Assembly (NCBI GenBank): GCA_050740235.1
Contig: JBOIDB010000094.1
Coordinates: 1 to 64,000 of the forward strand
Reading direction: 5' to 3'
DNA from: JACDCP01 sp050740235
GTDB lineage: Bacteria; Pseudomonadota; Gammaproteobacteria; Steroidobacterales; JACDCP01
DNA length: 64,000 nucleotides
Shown: positions 17,633 through 28,525 of the stretch, one piece after another
How the letters are laid out: each line of letters starts with the position of its first letter
Numbering within the stretch: position 1 is the first letter of the stretch
Made by a program: the position numbers and the translations under genes
The notes under the pieces: generated by a model
The model's input: the letters and a program-made list of their open reading frames with translations, nothing else
Databases searched by the model: none
What the model was told of the DNA's origin: nothing

Positions 17633-18133
17633 ATGACGACGTTTTTCGAGGATATCGACACGGGCGTTGGGCCCTTGCGTGTCGGCGTGGATGAGAACGG
17701 ACGGCTGGTACGCACTGCTTTTCTCGACGGGCGCCACAAATACGACGCTGCCGCGGAGTGGAAGGATGCGATCCCGGGAAGCGAGGCGCATGCGGCGGCG
17801 ACGCAACTCAGCGAATACTTTGCCGGTGAGCGACGGACGTTCGAGTTGCCGCTCGATTTTCAGGGCAGTGCGTTTCAGATCAAGGTGTGGCGCGCTCTGC
17901 TCGAGGTGCCGTACGGCGAGACGGCCAGCTATGGCGACATTGCGCGGCGTATCGACGCTCCGGGCAAAGCGCGCGCCGTCGGACGCGCCAACGGGAGCAA
18001 CTCGATTCCCGTCGTCGTGCCGTGTCATCGCATCATCGGCAGCGACCACTCCCTGACCGGGTACGGCGGCGGCCTGCACATCAAGCGTTATCTTCTCGAG
18101 CTCGAGGGCGCGCTGACGCCGCAGCTCATCTGA
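17633..18133 (+). CDS. ogt: Methylated-DNA-[protein]-cysteine S-methyltransferase
   Basis: A 166-residue suicide repair protein. The active site is Cys131 in VVVPCHRI; the preceding helix-turn-helix GETASYGDIARRI and the arginine finger-type RAVGRANGSN are present, and GYGGGLHIKR-LLELE follows. It transfers methyl groups from O6-methylguanine to Cys131. The length fits Ogt. Its position downstream of the Ada-AlkA fusion suggests joint use against alkylation damage. Confidence 0.95.
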   Translation: MTTFFEDIDTGVGPLRVGVDENGRLVRTAFLDGRHKYDAAAEWKDAIPGSEAHAAATQLSEYFAGERRTFELPLDFQGSAFQIKVWRALLEVPYGETASYGDIARRIDAPGKARAVGRANGSNSIPVVVPCHRIIGSDHSLTGYGGGLHIKRYLLELEGALTPQLI

Positions 18134-18145
18134 TTCCATGCATTG

Positions 18146-18163
18146 CTCCGGCGAAAGCCGGGG
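18146..18163. terminator. Bidirectional hairpin with GAAA loop
   Basis: Stem CTCCGGC/GCCGGGG with a GAAA tetraloop fills the 30-base gap between the convergent ogt and HdeA-like genes. The CCGGCGAAAGCCGG core is a widespread repeat in GC-rich Proteobacteria. No T-run, so termination is inferred from position. Confidence 0.55.
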
Positions 18164-18673
18164 TCAAATGTCGCCGATGATGTCGATCACCTGGTCGCTT
18201 TCGTTCTCCGCGCAGTGCGTGACGAGCGCATCGTTCCATACCATGACGGTCGCGTGGCGCCAGCCCGGCGCGCCGGACTTGCCGGTGAGGTAACCGCCGT
18301 ACCAGTAGTACACGCGCTCGACGTCGTCGGGCGAGAGCAGGAGATAGTCCTCGCAGCGCAGGTTCATGATGTCTTCCTGGCTGGTCTGGCCGCTCTGCCC
18401 GATGCCGCGCGTCTGCCCCGCGGCTTCCTCGCCCGGATCGCTCGGCTCGGTCGGACGCATCGGCTCGAGCGGCTGCGTTGCTTCCGGAGGCTGGGTCGGC
18501 TCCGGCGGCTCGGTCGGTTCGGCCGGCTGCGTCGGTTCGGCCGGCTGCGTCGGTTCCGTGGGATCGATCGGCTGCAACGGATCGTTCGGGCGCGTGGTCT
18601 CCTGTGCAATCGCGGCGCCGGTAATGAGCACCGCCGTAGCAACCAGCGTTGCCTCGCGTCTATTGCGCATCAT
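18164..18673 (-). CDS. HdeA-like periplasmic protein with proline-rich repeat arm
   Basis: A 169-residue protein preceded by AAGAGGTGA (ATG at 18673 or 18670). Signal peptide to about residue 23 (GAAIAQ). Residues 30-80 are a low-complexity arm built from near-repeats of (D/E)PT(Q/E)P. The C-terminal part, from Cys107 (RCEDYLLLSPDDVERVYYWYGGYL) to Cys154 (LVTHCAENESD), matches the HdeA pattern of two cysteines bridging a small helical domain. HdeA is an acid-activated periplasmic chaperone. Similarity is at motif level, so the call is moderate. It follows the DNA ligase on the same strand, 77 bases apart. Confidence 0.6.
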   Translation of the reverse strand: MMRNRREATLVATAVLITGAAIAQETTRPNDPLQPIDPTEPTQPAEPTQPAEPTEPPEPTQPPEATQPLEPMRPTEPSDPGEEAAGQTRGIGQSGQTSQEDIMNLRCEDYLLLSPDDVERVYYWYGGYLTGKSGAPGWRHATVMVWNDALVTHCAENESDQVIDIIGDI

Positions 18674-18750
18674 TCACCTCTTGCCGATGCGGCGATCGCC
18701 GACAGCTACGATCATGCAAGAAGCGCGCCCGCGCCCGGCGGTAAAGCGCA

Positions 18751-20283
18751 TCAGTGCGCCGCGATCTGTCGAACGGTCTCGATCGTATCCGCGTCCTCCG
18801 GCTGCTTGTCCTCGCGATAGCGCTTCACGCGCGCGAAGCGCAGCGCGAGCCGGCCGGGATAATGCGGGCTCGCCTGCAGGTTGTTGAATGCGATCTCGAC
18901 GACGAGTGCGGGACGCACGTGCACGACGTGCCCTTCCCGGCCAGTCTCGAGCTCGAGCAAGCGTTTCGTCTGCCATTCGAGCATCCTGTCGGTCATGCCC
19001 TTGAAGGTCTTGCCGAGCATGACGAAGCCGCCCGTGTCCGGATCGCGCGCGGCCAGATGCAGGTTGCTGAGCCAGCCGCGGCGCCGTCCGCTGCCCCATT
19101 CGGCGGCAATGACGACGAGATCCAGCGTGTGCGCCGGCTTGATCTTGAGCCAGCCCGCGCCACGATTGCCTGCCTCGTAGGTGCTGTCGAGCGATTTGGC
19201 CATGAGACCTTCGTGGCACGCCGCAAGCGCTGCTTCCAGGAAAGCGGCGGCGGCTGTGGTTTCCGCCGTGACAATGCGCGGAATGACGAGCCCCGCAGGC
19301 AAGATGTCCGAGAGGCGGGCGAAGCGTCGCGAGGCCGGCAGATCGATCAGATCCGCGCCGTCCGCATGCAGGCAATCGAAGAAGAATGCGCTCAACGGTA
19401 GCGACTCGCGTAACGCGGCGACGTCGAGCTTGCGGCCGAAGCGGCGCATGGTGATCTGAAACGGGTGAGGCGTGCCGTCGGCGCGCAGCGCGATGACTTC
19501 ACCGTCGAGAATGAGCTGCCGGGCGGGCAGCGCGCGTACGCTCTCGACGATCTCCGGAACTCGCGCGGAGATATCGTTGAGCCGGCGCGTGAAGACGCGG
19601 ATTTCCGCGTCCGCCTTGTGAACCTGGATGCGCGCGCCGTCGAGCTTGTAGTCGAACGCCGCCTCGCCGAGCGCGGCGAGTGCCGCGTCCGTGCTCTCCG
19701 CCGTCTGCGCGAGCATCGGCTGCACCGGCTTCAGCAACTCCAGCCGGAAAGCGTCGAGGCCCGCCGGGCCTTCGGTCATGGCGGCCTGTGCGACCGTCGC
19801 AGGATTGCCGGCCAGCATGACCGCCCGTCGCACGCGGCTCGCGGGCACTTCAGCAGCTTTTGCGATGGCTTTGACCATCACCCCCTCGAGCGCGCCCTGC
19901 CGCAGCTCACCGAGCGCCAGCCGCGCCAGAAAATCCTGCTCCGTCGACGTGGCGCGGGCGAACAGTTCGCCGAGGAGACGCCTGCGCTCGAGACCGGCGC
20001 CCTTGCCGGATACGGCGGCCAGTTCCTCGAATGCGGCGTCCACGTCGAGGATATCGAGCGCGGCGCTGTCCGCCGCCGCGCCGGTATTCAGCGCGCTGCG
20101 CACGACCGATAGTCCGAGCCCGATTCGGCCCTGACGCAGGCATCCGGTGAGATAGCCCACGGCGGGTTCGATTTCCGCCGGCTCGAGCTGGCGCAGGCAA
20201 ACCTGCAGCAACGCGATCTTCTTCAGCCGGCTGCGCGTTGCCGCCACCGCATCGGAGGTTCCCGTGAGAGTCGCTAACCGCAT
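18751..20283 (-). CDS. lig: ATP-dependent DNA ligase, LigB/archaeal type
   Basis: A 510-residue protein from the ATG at 20283. Residues 1-180 form an N-terminal helical DNA-binding domain (EIEPAVGYLTGCL, GELRQGALEGVMVKAIAKAA). The adenylation domain has motif I YKLDGARIQVHK with the reactive Lys at about 223, motif III-like FFFDCLH (about 315), motif IV EGLMAKSLDS (about 380) and motif V WLKIKPAHTLDLVV. An OB-fold C-terminal domain follows (KTFKGMTDRMLEWQT). The layout is that of archaeal/actinobacterial LigB rather than LigD or the NAD-dependent LigA. It seals nicks, likely in repair. No Ku or LigD polymerase gene is adjacent. Confidence 0.93.
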   Translation of the reverse strand: MRLATLTGTSDAVAATRSRLKKIALLQVCLRQLEPAEIEPAVGYLTGCLRQGRIGLGLSVVRSALNTGAAADSAALDILDVDAAFEELAAVSGKGAGLERRRLLGELFARATSTEQDFLARLALGELRQGALEGVMVKAIAKAAEVPASRVRRAVMLAGNPATVAQAAMTEGPAGLDAFRLELLKPVQPMLAQTAESTDAALAALGEAAFDYKLDGARIQVHKADAEIRVFTRRLNDISARVPEIVESVRALPARQLILDGEVIALRADGTPHPFQITMRRFGRKLDVAALRESLPLSAFFFDCLHADGADLIDLPASRRFARLSDILPAGLVIPRIVTAETTAAAAFLEAALAACHEGLMAKSLDSTYEAGNRGAGWLKIKPAHTLDLVVIAAEWGSGRRRGWLSNLHLAARDPDTGGFVMLGKTFKGMTDRMLEWQTKRLLELETGREGHVVHVRPALVVEIAFNNLQASPHYPGRLALRFARVKRYREDKQPEDADTIETVRQIAAH

Positions 20284-20641
20284 CGACCACCCGACCTGTT
20301 CGAACGCTATTGCAGGATACCGAAAAGCCATTGCGGCTTTACGATGTCGCGGAGACGCGATGCCGGCTTGCTGCCTGGCCGACGCGGTTTGCACCAGGCG
20401 ATCCGGTGCAGGATGCTCGCGTTCTGGCCGCGGTGAGCTAGACTTCATCAGCACGATAATCCGGCGTGGCCGGGGCAGCCCCTCAACAACAATCACGGGC
20501 TGCTCCAGAACGGGCTGTTCGCCAGTCCCGCCGTCATAACCATCTGGTACTGGTCGGCCCCGGGCGGATGCCGAGTCGGCCCGCGCAGCATTCACGATCT
20601 CACGCCTGAAGACCGGTACCAGCAGAAATGGGTGAACCCAG
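20284..20641. other. Intergenic region before the sugar-phosphate operon
   Basis: A 358-base divergent gap between the ligase and transketolase starts that should hold both promoters. I see no confident sigma-70 boxes or palindromes. One plus-strand frame is open from 20437 straight into the transketolase gene in another phase; it has no start codon context and is probably chance. Confidence 0.4.
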
Positions 20642-22735
20642 ATGACCGCGAACAAGAACGCAGACAAGACCGCCAAGAAAGACATGCTCTGCATCAACAC
20701 GATCCGGACCCTGGCGATGGACGCGGTCGAGGCGGCCAACTCAGGCCACCCGGGAACGCCGATGGCGCTGGCGCCGGTCGCTTACACTCTGTGGCAACAG
20801 TTTCTCCGCTTCGATCCCGAGGACCCGATCTGGCCCAACCGCGACCGGTTCGTGCTCTCGGTCGGTCACGCCTCGATGCTGCTCTACGCGATGCTTCACC
20901 TGTGCCGGGTCAAGGCGGTGAACCCCAAATACGAAGTGCTTGGCAACCTCTCGGTGTCCCTCGACGACATCAAGAAGTTCCGCCAGCTCGACTCGCGTTG
21001 CGCGGGCCATCCCGAATACCGCTGGACCTCGGGGGTCGAGGTCACCACTGGCCCGCTGGGTCAGGGGGTCGCGACCAGCGTCGGCATGGCCATGGCCTCG
21101 CGCTGGATGGCGAGCTACTTCAATCGCCCGGCCTTCCCGATGTTCGACTACGACTGCTACGCCCTGTGCGGCGACGGCTGCCTGATGGAGGGCGTCTCCG
21201 CAGAGGCCGCCTCCCTTGCCGGTCACCTCCGGTTGTCGAACCTGTGCTGGATTTACGACAACAACAAAATCACCATCGAGGGCCACACGGACTTGGCCTT
21301 CACCGAGGACGTCGCCACCCGCTTCATCGGCTACGGATGGAACGTCACCCGGGTGGGCGACGCCAACGACCAGGCGATGCTGCGGCGGGCGTTCAAGACC
21401 TTCCGGAACAGCGCCGATCGGCCTACGCTGATCATCGTCGACTCTCACATCGCCTGGGGCTCGCCCAACAAGCAGGACACCCACGACGCCCACGGTTCGC
21501 CGCTCGGTGAGGAGGAGATACGCCTCACCAAGAAAAACTACGGTTGGCCCGAGGACGCCAGGTTCCTGGTACCCGACGAGGTGCCCGCCCACTTCGCCGC
21601 CGGGCTCGGCGCTCGGGGCAGGAAGGGGCGCAGCGAGTGGATGGAGCGCTTCAGGGCTTACGAGACCGAGTTCCCCGAGCTCGCCAGGCAGCTCTATCAG
21701 ATGCAGCACCGCCAATTGCCCCCCGGCTGGGATTCGGAGATCCCCACGTTTCCCGCGGACAACAAGGGCCTCGCCAGCCGCGATTCCTCGGGCAAGGTCC
21801 TCAACGCGATCGCCAGGAAAGTACCGTGGCTGATCGGAGGTGCCGCCGATCTCGCGCCCTCCACCAAAACCCGTCTCACCTTCGAAGAAGCCGGCGATCT
21901 CACCCCGCAGAACCCCGGCGGCCGCAACATCCACTTCGGCGTTCGCGAGCATGCGATGGCCTCGGTGCTGAACGGCCTGTCACTCTCGAAGATCCGACCG
22001 TATGGCTCGGGCTTCCTCATCTTCTCCGACTACGCGCGCGCGGCGATTCGCCTGTCGGCGCTGATGGAGATCCCGGTGATCCATATCTTTACCCACGACT
22101 CGATCGGAGTCGGGGAAGATGGACCCACCCATCAGCCGATCGAGCAGCTGGCCTCCCTGCGCGCGTTGCCCCACGTGATGGTGCTGCGCCCCTGCGATGC
22201 CAACGAGGTCGCCGCCTGCTGGCGACTCCTGATGGAAGAACGGCACGAGCCGGCGGTGCTGATCCTGTCGCGGCAGAACCTCCCGACCATCGACCGTGAC
22301 AAATACGCCCCGCCGCGGGTCGACCGCGGGGCATACCCGCTGACCAGCGACAAACAGCGAAATCTCGATCCGGATGTCATCCTGATCGGAACCGGCAGCG
22401 AAGTCTCGCTATGCCTCGAGGCCCACGAGGCGCTGGCTGCGCAGGGAATCAGCGCCCGGGTGGTGAGCATGCCGTCGTGGGAGCTGTTCGAGGCCCAGGA
22501 CGTCGAGTACCGTCGCGAGGTCCTGCCGCCGTCGGTGGGCGCCAGGGTGTCGGTCGAGAAGGGCTCGACCTTCGGCTGGGACCGCTACGTAGGTCCCCAC
22601 GGGGAAATCATCGGTCTGCGCACCTTCGGCGCCTCCGCCCCGCTGGCCGAGCTGCAGAAGAAGTTCGGCTTCACCGTCGACAATATCGTCGCCGCGGCGT
22701 GCGCCTCGATCGATCGCGCCAGGAACAACGCGTGA
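20642..22735 (+). CDS. tkt: Transketolase
   Basis: A 697-residue TPP enzyme, first gene of an eight-gene operon. The ATG at 20642 follows only a weak GGGTGA. Motifs: SGHPGTPM (about 35-42), TTGPLGQG (about 138), the TPP/metal motif GDGCLMEGVS...IYDNNK (about 180-215), and in the pyrimidine-binding domain REHAM and TFLIFSDYAR-type GFLIFSDYARAA, then HDSIGVGEDGPTHQP (about 485-500). It interconverts C5, C3, C4, C6 and C7 sugar phosphates in the non-oxidative pentose phosphate pathway. Length is slightly above E. coli TktA. The next gene's possible GTG start overlaps its stop. Confidence 0.96.
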   Translation: MTANKNADKTAKKDMLCINTIRTLAMDAVEAANSGHPGTPMALAPVAYTLWQQFLRFDPEDPIWPNRDRFVLSVGHASMLLYAMLHLCRVKAVNPKYEVLGNLSVSLDDIKKFRQLDSRCAGHPEYRWTSGVEVTTGPLGQGVATSVGMAMASRWMASYFNRPAFPMFDYDCYALCGDGCLMEGVSAEAASLAGHLRLSNLCWIYDNNKITIEGHTDLAFTEDVATRFIGYGWNVTRVGDANDQAMLRRAFKTFRNSADRPTLIIVDSHIAWGSPNKQDTHDAHGSPLGEEEIRLTKKNYGWPEDARFLVPDEVPAHFAAGLGARGRKGRSEWMERFRAYETEFPELARQLYQMQHRQLPPGWDSEIPTFPADNKGLASRDSSGKVLNAIARKVPWLIGGAADLAPSTKTRLTFEEAGDLTPQNPGGRNIHFGVREHAMASVLNGLSLSKIRPYGSGFLIFSDYARAAIRLSALMEIPVIHIFTHDSIGVGEDGPTHQPIEQLASLRALPHVMVLRPCDANEVAACWRLLMEERHEPAVLILSRQNLPTIDRDKYAPPRVDRGAYPLTSDKQRNLDPDVILIGTGSEVSLCLEAHEALAAQGISARVVSMPSWELFEAQDVEYRREVLPPSVGARVSVEKGSTFGWDRYVGPHGEIIGLRTFGASAPLAELQKKFGFTVDNIVAAACASIDRARNNA

Positions 22736-22752
22736 GAGGGGCTGCGAATTCC

Positions 22753-24231
22753 GTGAGCAAACTCAGCGTAACCAGAGCCACGCCCGATCCATCCCTGTTT
22801 GTGATCTTCGGCGGCACCGGCGACCTGGCGCGCCGCAAGCTGTTGCCGGCGTTGGCCCGGCTCGAGCACGAGAAGCACACCCCGGAGCGGTTCAAGGTGC
22901 TCGCCGTCGGCCGGTCGCCGATGGAGGACGAAACATTCCGCAATGACGCGCACGCTGCCTTGGAACAGGCCGGCCTCTCCGGTGAGCAGGCGAAAGCATC
23001 GGTCAGCCGCATTCACTACCAGCCGCTGGGCGACGGCAGGGACAGCGACTACCACGCCCTGGCCAGGCGCCTCGAGGCGCTCGGTCGGGAGTCCGATATC
23101 CCGCCCAATCACACGTTCTATATGTCGCTGCCGCCGCGGGTGTTCCCCGCGACGGTGGCGGGTCTTGGCGCGGCCGGCCTCAACAGAAACGACGGCGGCT
23201 GGACCCGGCTCATTGTCGAAAAGCCCTTCGGCAAGGATCTCGCCAGTGCGCAGGAGCTCAACAAGCTGGTCCATGAGTACTTTCAGGAACCCCAGATCTA
23301 TCGGATCGACCACTATCTCGGCAAAGAGACGGTGCAGAATCTGCTCGTCTTCCGACTCGCCAATGCCTTCATTGAGTCGGCGTGGAATCGCGACCGCATC
23401 GATGCGGTACAGATCACCGTAGGCGAGGATATCGGGGTCGGGAGCCGGGCCCAGTACTACGATCACTCCGGGGCGCTGCGCGACATGGTGCAGAATCACC
23501 TGACCCAGCTCCTGACCCTGGTCGCGATGGAAGCGCCCACCTCGTTCTCGGCCAGGGCAATCCGCAACGAGAAGATCAAGGTGCTGCACAGCATTCAGCC
23601 GCTTAAGCCTGAGAACGTGATCCGCGGCCAGTACACCGCGGGCACGGTAAAAGGCAGAGAAGTGCCCGGCTATCTCGAAGAACAGGGTGTGCCCGCCGAC
23701 TCCCAGACCGACACCTTCATCGCCATCAGGCTGTTCATCGACTCCTGGCGCTGGCAGGGCGTGCCGTTCTATTTGCGGACCGGCAAGTGCATGCCGCACA
23801 AGACCACCCGGATTGCGGTGCGTTTCCGCGAAGCACCGGTCAGTTTCTTTCAGCAGCACGGCTGCACCCAGGACACCCACGACGTCCTGACCATCACCCT
23901 GCAACCCGACGAAGGCTTCTCGTTCTATCTCGACATCAAACGACCGGGGTCGCCGCTCCGGCTCGAGCGAATCCCACTGCGCTTCCATTACGGCGACCAT
24001 TTCCACGGCGAGATGCCCGACGCCTACCAGACCCTCCTGCTCGACGTGCTCTCCGGCGATCAGACCTTGTTCGTCCACTCGGAAGAGGTCGAGGAATCGT
24101 GGCGACTGTATGCGCCGCTGATTGAGAACCCGCCGAAGGTACGTCCCTACGCAGCCGGCAGCTGGGGTCCTCTCGAGGCCGACGCCTTCGCGATTCCGGA
24201 GAGCGAGCTATGGCAGCGGCATCGGGTGTGA
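22753..24231 (+). CDS. zwf: Glucose-6-phosphate 1-dehydrogenase
   Basis: A 492-residue protein using GTG at 22753 behind GAGAGGGG; GTG at 22732, overlapping the transketolase stop, is an in-frame alternative adding seven residues. The Rossmann motif is FGGTGDLARRKL (residues 19-30) and the catalytic signature RIDHYLGKE is at 184-192, with VEKPFGKDL before it and RTGKCMPHK near 345. It oxidises glucose 6-phosphate to 6-phosphogluconolactone, making NADPH or NADH. Its 3' end overlaps an upstream ATG of the isomerase frame. No opcA or pgl gene accompanies it. Confidence 0.96.
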   Translation: MSKLSVTRATPDPSLFVIFGGTGDLARRKLLPALARLEHEKHTPERFKVLAVGRSPMEDETFRNDAHAALEQAGLSGEQAKASVSRIHYQPLGDGRDSDYHALARRLEALGRESDIPPNHTFYMSLPPRVFPATVAGLGAAGLNRNDGGWTRLIVEKPFGKDLASAQELNKLVHEYFQEPQIYRIDHYLGKETVQNLLVFRLANAFIESAWNRDRIDAVQITVGEDIGVGSRAQYYDHSGALRDMVQNHLTQLLTLVAMEAPTSFSARAIRNEKIKVLHSIQPLKPENVIRGQYTAGTVKGREVPGYLEEQGVPADSQTDTFIAIRLFIDSWRWQGVPFYLRTGKCMPHKTTRIAVRFREAPVSFFQQHGCTQDTHDVLTITLQPDEGFSFYLDIKRPGSPLRLERIPLRFHYGDHFHGEMPDAYQTLLLDVLSGDQTLFVHSEEVEESWRLYAPLIENPPKVRPYAAGSWGPLEADAFAIPESELWQRHRV

Positions 24232-24248
24232 ACGTCAGGCAGGCGAAT

Positions 24249-25897
<1,649 letters not shown>

Positions 25898-25901
<4 letters not shown>

Positions 25902-27082
25902 CGAACCTTTACGACCAGCTCTGCAACATGACGGTCGTGGTGGCAGACACCGGCGACATCAACTCGATCGAGCAGTTCAAGCCGCGCGATGCCACCACCA
26001 ACCCGTCGCTGATCACCGCAGCGGCGCAGATGGATGAATACGCCGACGTGGTCGACAGCGCGCTCCGGCGTTCGCGCAAGGAGACAGGCAACGACGACAA
26101 GAAGGTCGTCGCCCGCGCCGTGGATCGGCTCGCGGTCGAGTTCGGTACCCGGATTCTCGAGATCGTCGCCGGGCGAATATCCACTGAAGTCGACGCCCGG
26201 CTCTCGTACGACACCGAGGCCACCGTGGCCAAGGCCCGCGAGCTCATCGGCTACTACCGGGAAGCCGGCGTCGATCGCGATCGGGTGCTGATCAAGATCG
26301 CCTCCACCTGGGAGGGCATTCGCGCCGCCGAGCAGCTCGAGAAAGAGGACATCCACTGCAACCTCACCCTGCTCTTCGGCATGCATCAGGCGATCGCCTG
26401 CGCCGAGGCCAGGGTCACCCTGGTCTCGCCGTTCGTCGGCCGCATCCTCGACTGGTACATGAAAGACACCGGGCGGGACAGCTACCCGGCGCCGGAGGAT
26501 CCCGGGGTCGTGTCCGTGACCCGCATCTATAACTACTACAAGAAGTACGGCCACAACACCGAGGTGATGGGAGCGAGCTTCCGCACCCTGAGCGAGATCC
26601 GCGAGCTGGCCGGATGCGACTTGCTGACCATCGCACCCAAGTTCCTCGCCGAGCTGCGCGAAACCCGGGGCGACCTGCCGCGGAAGCTCGACCCGACAGC
26701 GCACAGGTCGATGAAGATCGAGGAGATCAAGGTCGACAAGAAGACCTTCGATGCGATGCACGCCGAAGACCGCATGGCCAGCGAAAAGCTCGCCGAGGGT
26801 ATCAACGGCTTCTCCAAAGCGCTGGTGGCTCTGGAGCACCTGCTGGAGAATCGCCTCGGCGACCTCGAAGGGCACATCCATCACTATCCGGATGCCACCC
26901 GGCATCTTACGGTATTCGACCTCGATGGCGACGGCCGGATCACCCGTGAAGAGTGGGCGGGCGCGGATGCAGTGTTCGATGCTCTCGATACCGACGGAGA
27001 CGGCGCGATTACGCCCGGGGAGCTCGCGGCCGGCATCGGCTGCGCCCCCTGCCTGGAAGAAGAAGGACTCCGCAATGGTTGA
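25898..27082 (+). CDS. tal: Transaldolase with C-terminal EF-hand pair
   Basis: A 394-residue protein starting at the ATG at 25898 (ATGA overlap with pgi). Residues 1-320 are a class I transaldolase barrel: DATTNPSL (about 31-38), Schiff-base Lys in RVLIKIASTWEG (about 135), NLTLLF, and VSPFVGRILDW. After a linker come two canonical EF-hand loops, DLDGDGRITREE (341-352) and DTDGDGAITPGE (364-375), both with complete Ca-ligand positions. A cysteine pair CAPC is near the C-terminus. Transaldolase/EF-hand fusions are known, mainly from cyanobacteria and some Proteobacteria; the effect of Ca is not known. It transfers dihydroxyacetone units between sugar phosphates. The gnd start overlaps its 3' end by 8 bases. 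Confidence 0.95.
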
Positions 27083-28493
27083 CAACCAGAAATCCCAGTT
27101 CGGCATGATCGGAATGGCGGTGATGGGGCGGAACCTGGCCATGAACATCGCCGATCACGACACCCGGGTGACCGTCTTCAGCCGTGAGCCGAAGGCAGTG
27201 GAAGCCGCCGTCGCCGAGAGCGGCGGCAAGTTGCATGGCGCCCGCAGCCTGCAAGAACTGGCCGGCTCGCTCGAGAAGCCGCGCAGGATCATGATGATGA
27301 TCAAGGCCGGCAAGCCGGTCGACATCGTCATCGAGCAGCTCAAGCCGCTGCTCGATGAGGGCGACATCGTCATCGACGGCGGCAACTCCTGGTATGAGGA
27401 CACGCGCCGCCGCGAGAAGGACTGCGCCTCCGTCGGACTCAAGTTCTTCGGCGTCGGGGTCTCCGGCGGTGAGGATGGCGCCCGCCACGGACCGTCGCTG
27501 ATGCCCGGCGGCGACAGTGAGGCGTATCAGGAGATCAGGCCGGTGTTCGAAGCCATCGCCGCCAGAACCGACTCCGGGCCCTGCGTCACCCATGTCGGCC
27601 CCGACGGCGCCGGTCATTTCCTCAAGATGGTGCACAACGGCATCGAATATGCCGACATGCAGTTCATTGCCGAGGCCTATCACGTGCTCAAGGACGTGGT
27701 CGGCCTGAGTCCGGAAGCACTCGCCGATGTGTTCGGCGAATGGAACCGGGGCCTGCTCGAATCGTTTCTCATCGAGATCACCGCCAGGATCTTCAGCGTC
27801 AAGGATCCCCGTGGCGGCTTCCTGGTCGATCAGGTGCTCGACAAGGCCGGGCAGAAAGGGACGGGTCGCTGGACCGCGCTGGTCGCGCTCGAGCACGGGG
27901 TGGCGATTCCCAGTATCGCCGCGGCTATCGATGCTCGCGTGCTCTCGTCGCAAAAGGCCGAGCGCGAACGCGCGAGCAAGGTCCTCAGCGGACCCGGGCC
28001 CACGAGGCGGACCGGAAATGTCAGGGAGCTGATCCGGCAGGTCCACGATGCCCTCTACGCCGCCAAGATTGTCGCGTACGCCCAGGGCATGGACCTCATT
28101 GGCACCGTCTCGCGCCAGCTCGAATGGAACATCGACCTGCGCGAGACCGCCCGTATCTGGAAAGGCGGCTGCATCATCCGCGCCCGCTTCCTCGACACCA
28201 TCATGCAGGCTTACGAGCGCGACGCCCAGCTGTCCAACTTGCTGCTCGACGGCGATCTGCGTGACGGCGTCGAGTCGCGTCAGTGCGCCTGGCGCGAGGT
28301 CGTGGGACTGGCGCAGAAGAACGGCATTCCGGTCTCGGGCATGGCGACCGGACTGGCGTACTTCGACAGCTATCGCAGCGCCAACCTGCCCCAGAATCTC
28401 ACGCAGGCCCAGCGCGATGCGTTCGGCGCTCATACATACCAGCGCAAAGACGACGCCGATGGGCCGTTCATCCACACCAACTGGTTGGATTGA
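27075..28493 (+). CDS. gnd: 6-phosphogluconate dehydrogenase (decarboxylating)
   Basis: A 472-residue protein of the long (E. coli-like) class, overlapping tal by 8 bases. The NADP-binding motif is GMIGMAVMGRNLAMNIADH (about 10-28), VSGGEDGARHGPSLMPGG is near 133, the catalytic GAGHFLKMVHNGIEY near 180-195, and the C-terminal GMATGLAYFDSYRSANLPQNL-Q near 420. It converts 6-phosphogluconate to ribulose 5-phosphate, CO2 and NADPH. One substitution is notable: the usual A-xGAG-E pattern near residue 130 reads GVGVSGGEDGAR, which is normal for the class. Confidence 0.96.
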   Translation: MVDNQKSQFGMIGMAVMGRNLAMNIADHDTRVTVFSREPKAVEAAVAESGGKLHGARSLQELAGSLEKPRRIMMMIKAGKPVDIVIEQLKPLLDEGDIVIDGGNSWYEDTRRREKDCASVGLKFFGVGVSGGEDGARHGPSLMPGGDSEAYQEIRPVFEAIAARTDSGPCVTHVGPDGAGHFLKMVHNGIEYADMQFIAEAYHVLKDVVGLSPEALADVFGEWNRGLLESFLIEITARIFSVKDPRGGFLVDQVLDKAGQKGTGRWTALVALEHGVAIPSIAAAIDARVLSSQKAERERASKVLSGPGPTRRTGNVRELIRQVHDALYAAKIVAYAQGMDLIGTVSRQLEWNIDLRETARIWKGGCIIRARFLDTIMQAYERDAQLSNLLLDGDLRDGVESRQCAWREVVGLAQKNGIPVSGMATGLAYFDSYRSANLPQNLTQAQRDAFGAHTYQRKDDADGPFIHTNWLD

Positions 28494-28525
28494 TCCGTAA
28501 CCTGCCGGGGAACGGTTGATCGACG

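Noticed and set aside
16064..18139. 691-residue minus-strand frame
   Set aside because: Antisense to alkA and ogt, whose catalytic motifs are intact; GC-rich codon bias commonly opens such frames.
20437..20640. Open frame before transketolase that looks partly protein-like (HDLTPEDRYQQKW)
   Set aside because: No start codon or ribosome site, and it continues out of phase deep into tkt without a stop; probably chance, though a degraded gene end is possible.
20741..21952. Minus-strand frame opposite transketolase
   Set aside because: No recognisable protein features; transketolase motifs are complete on the plus strand.
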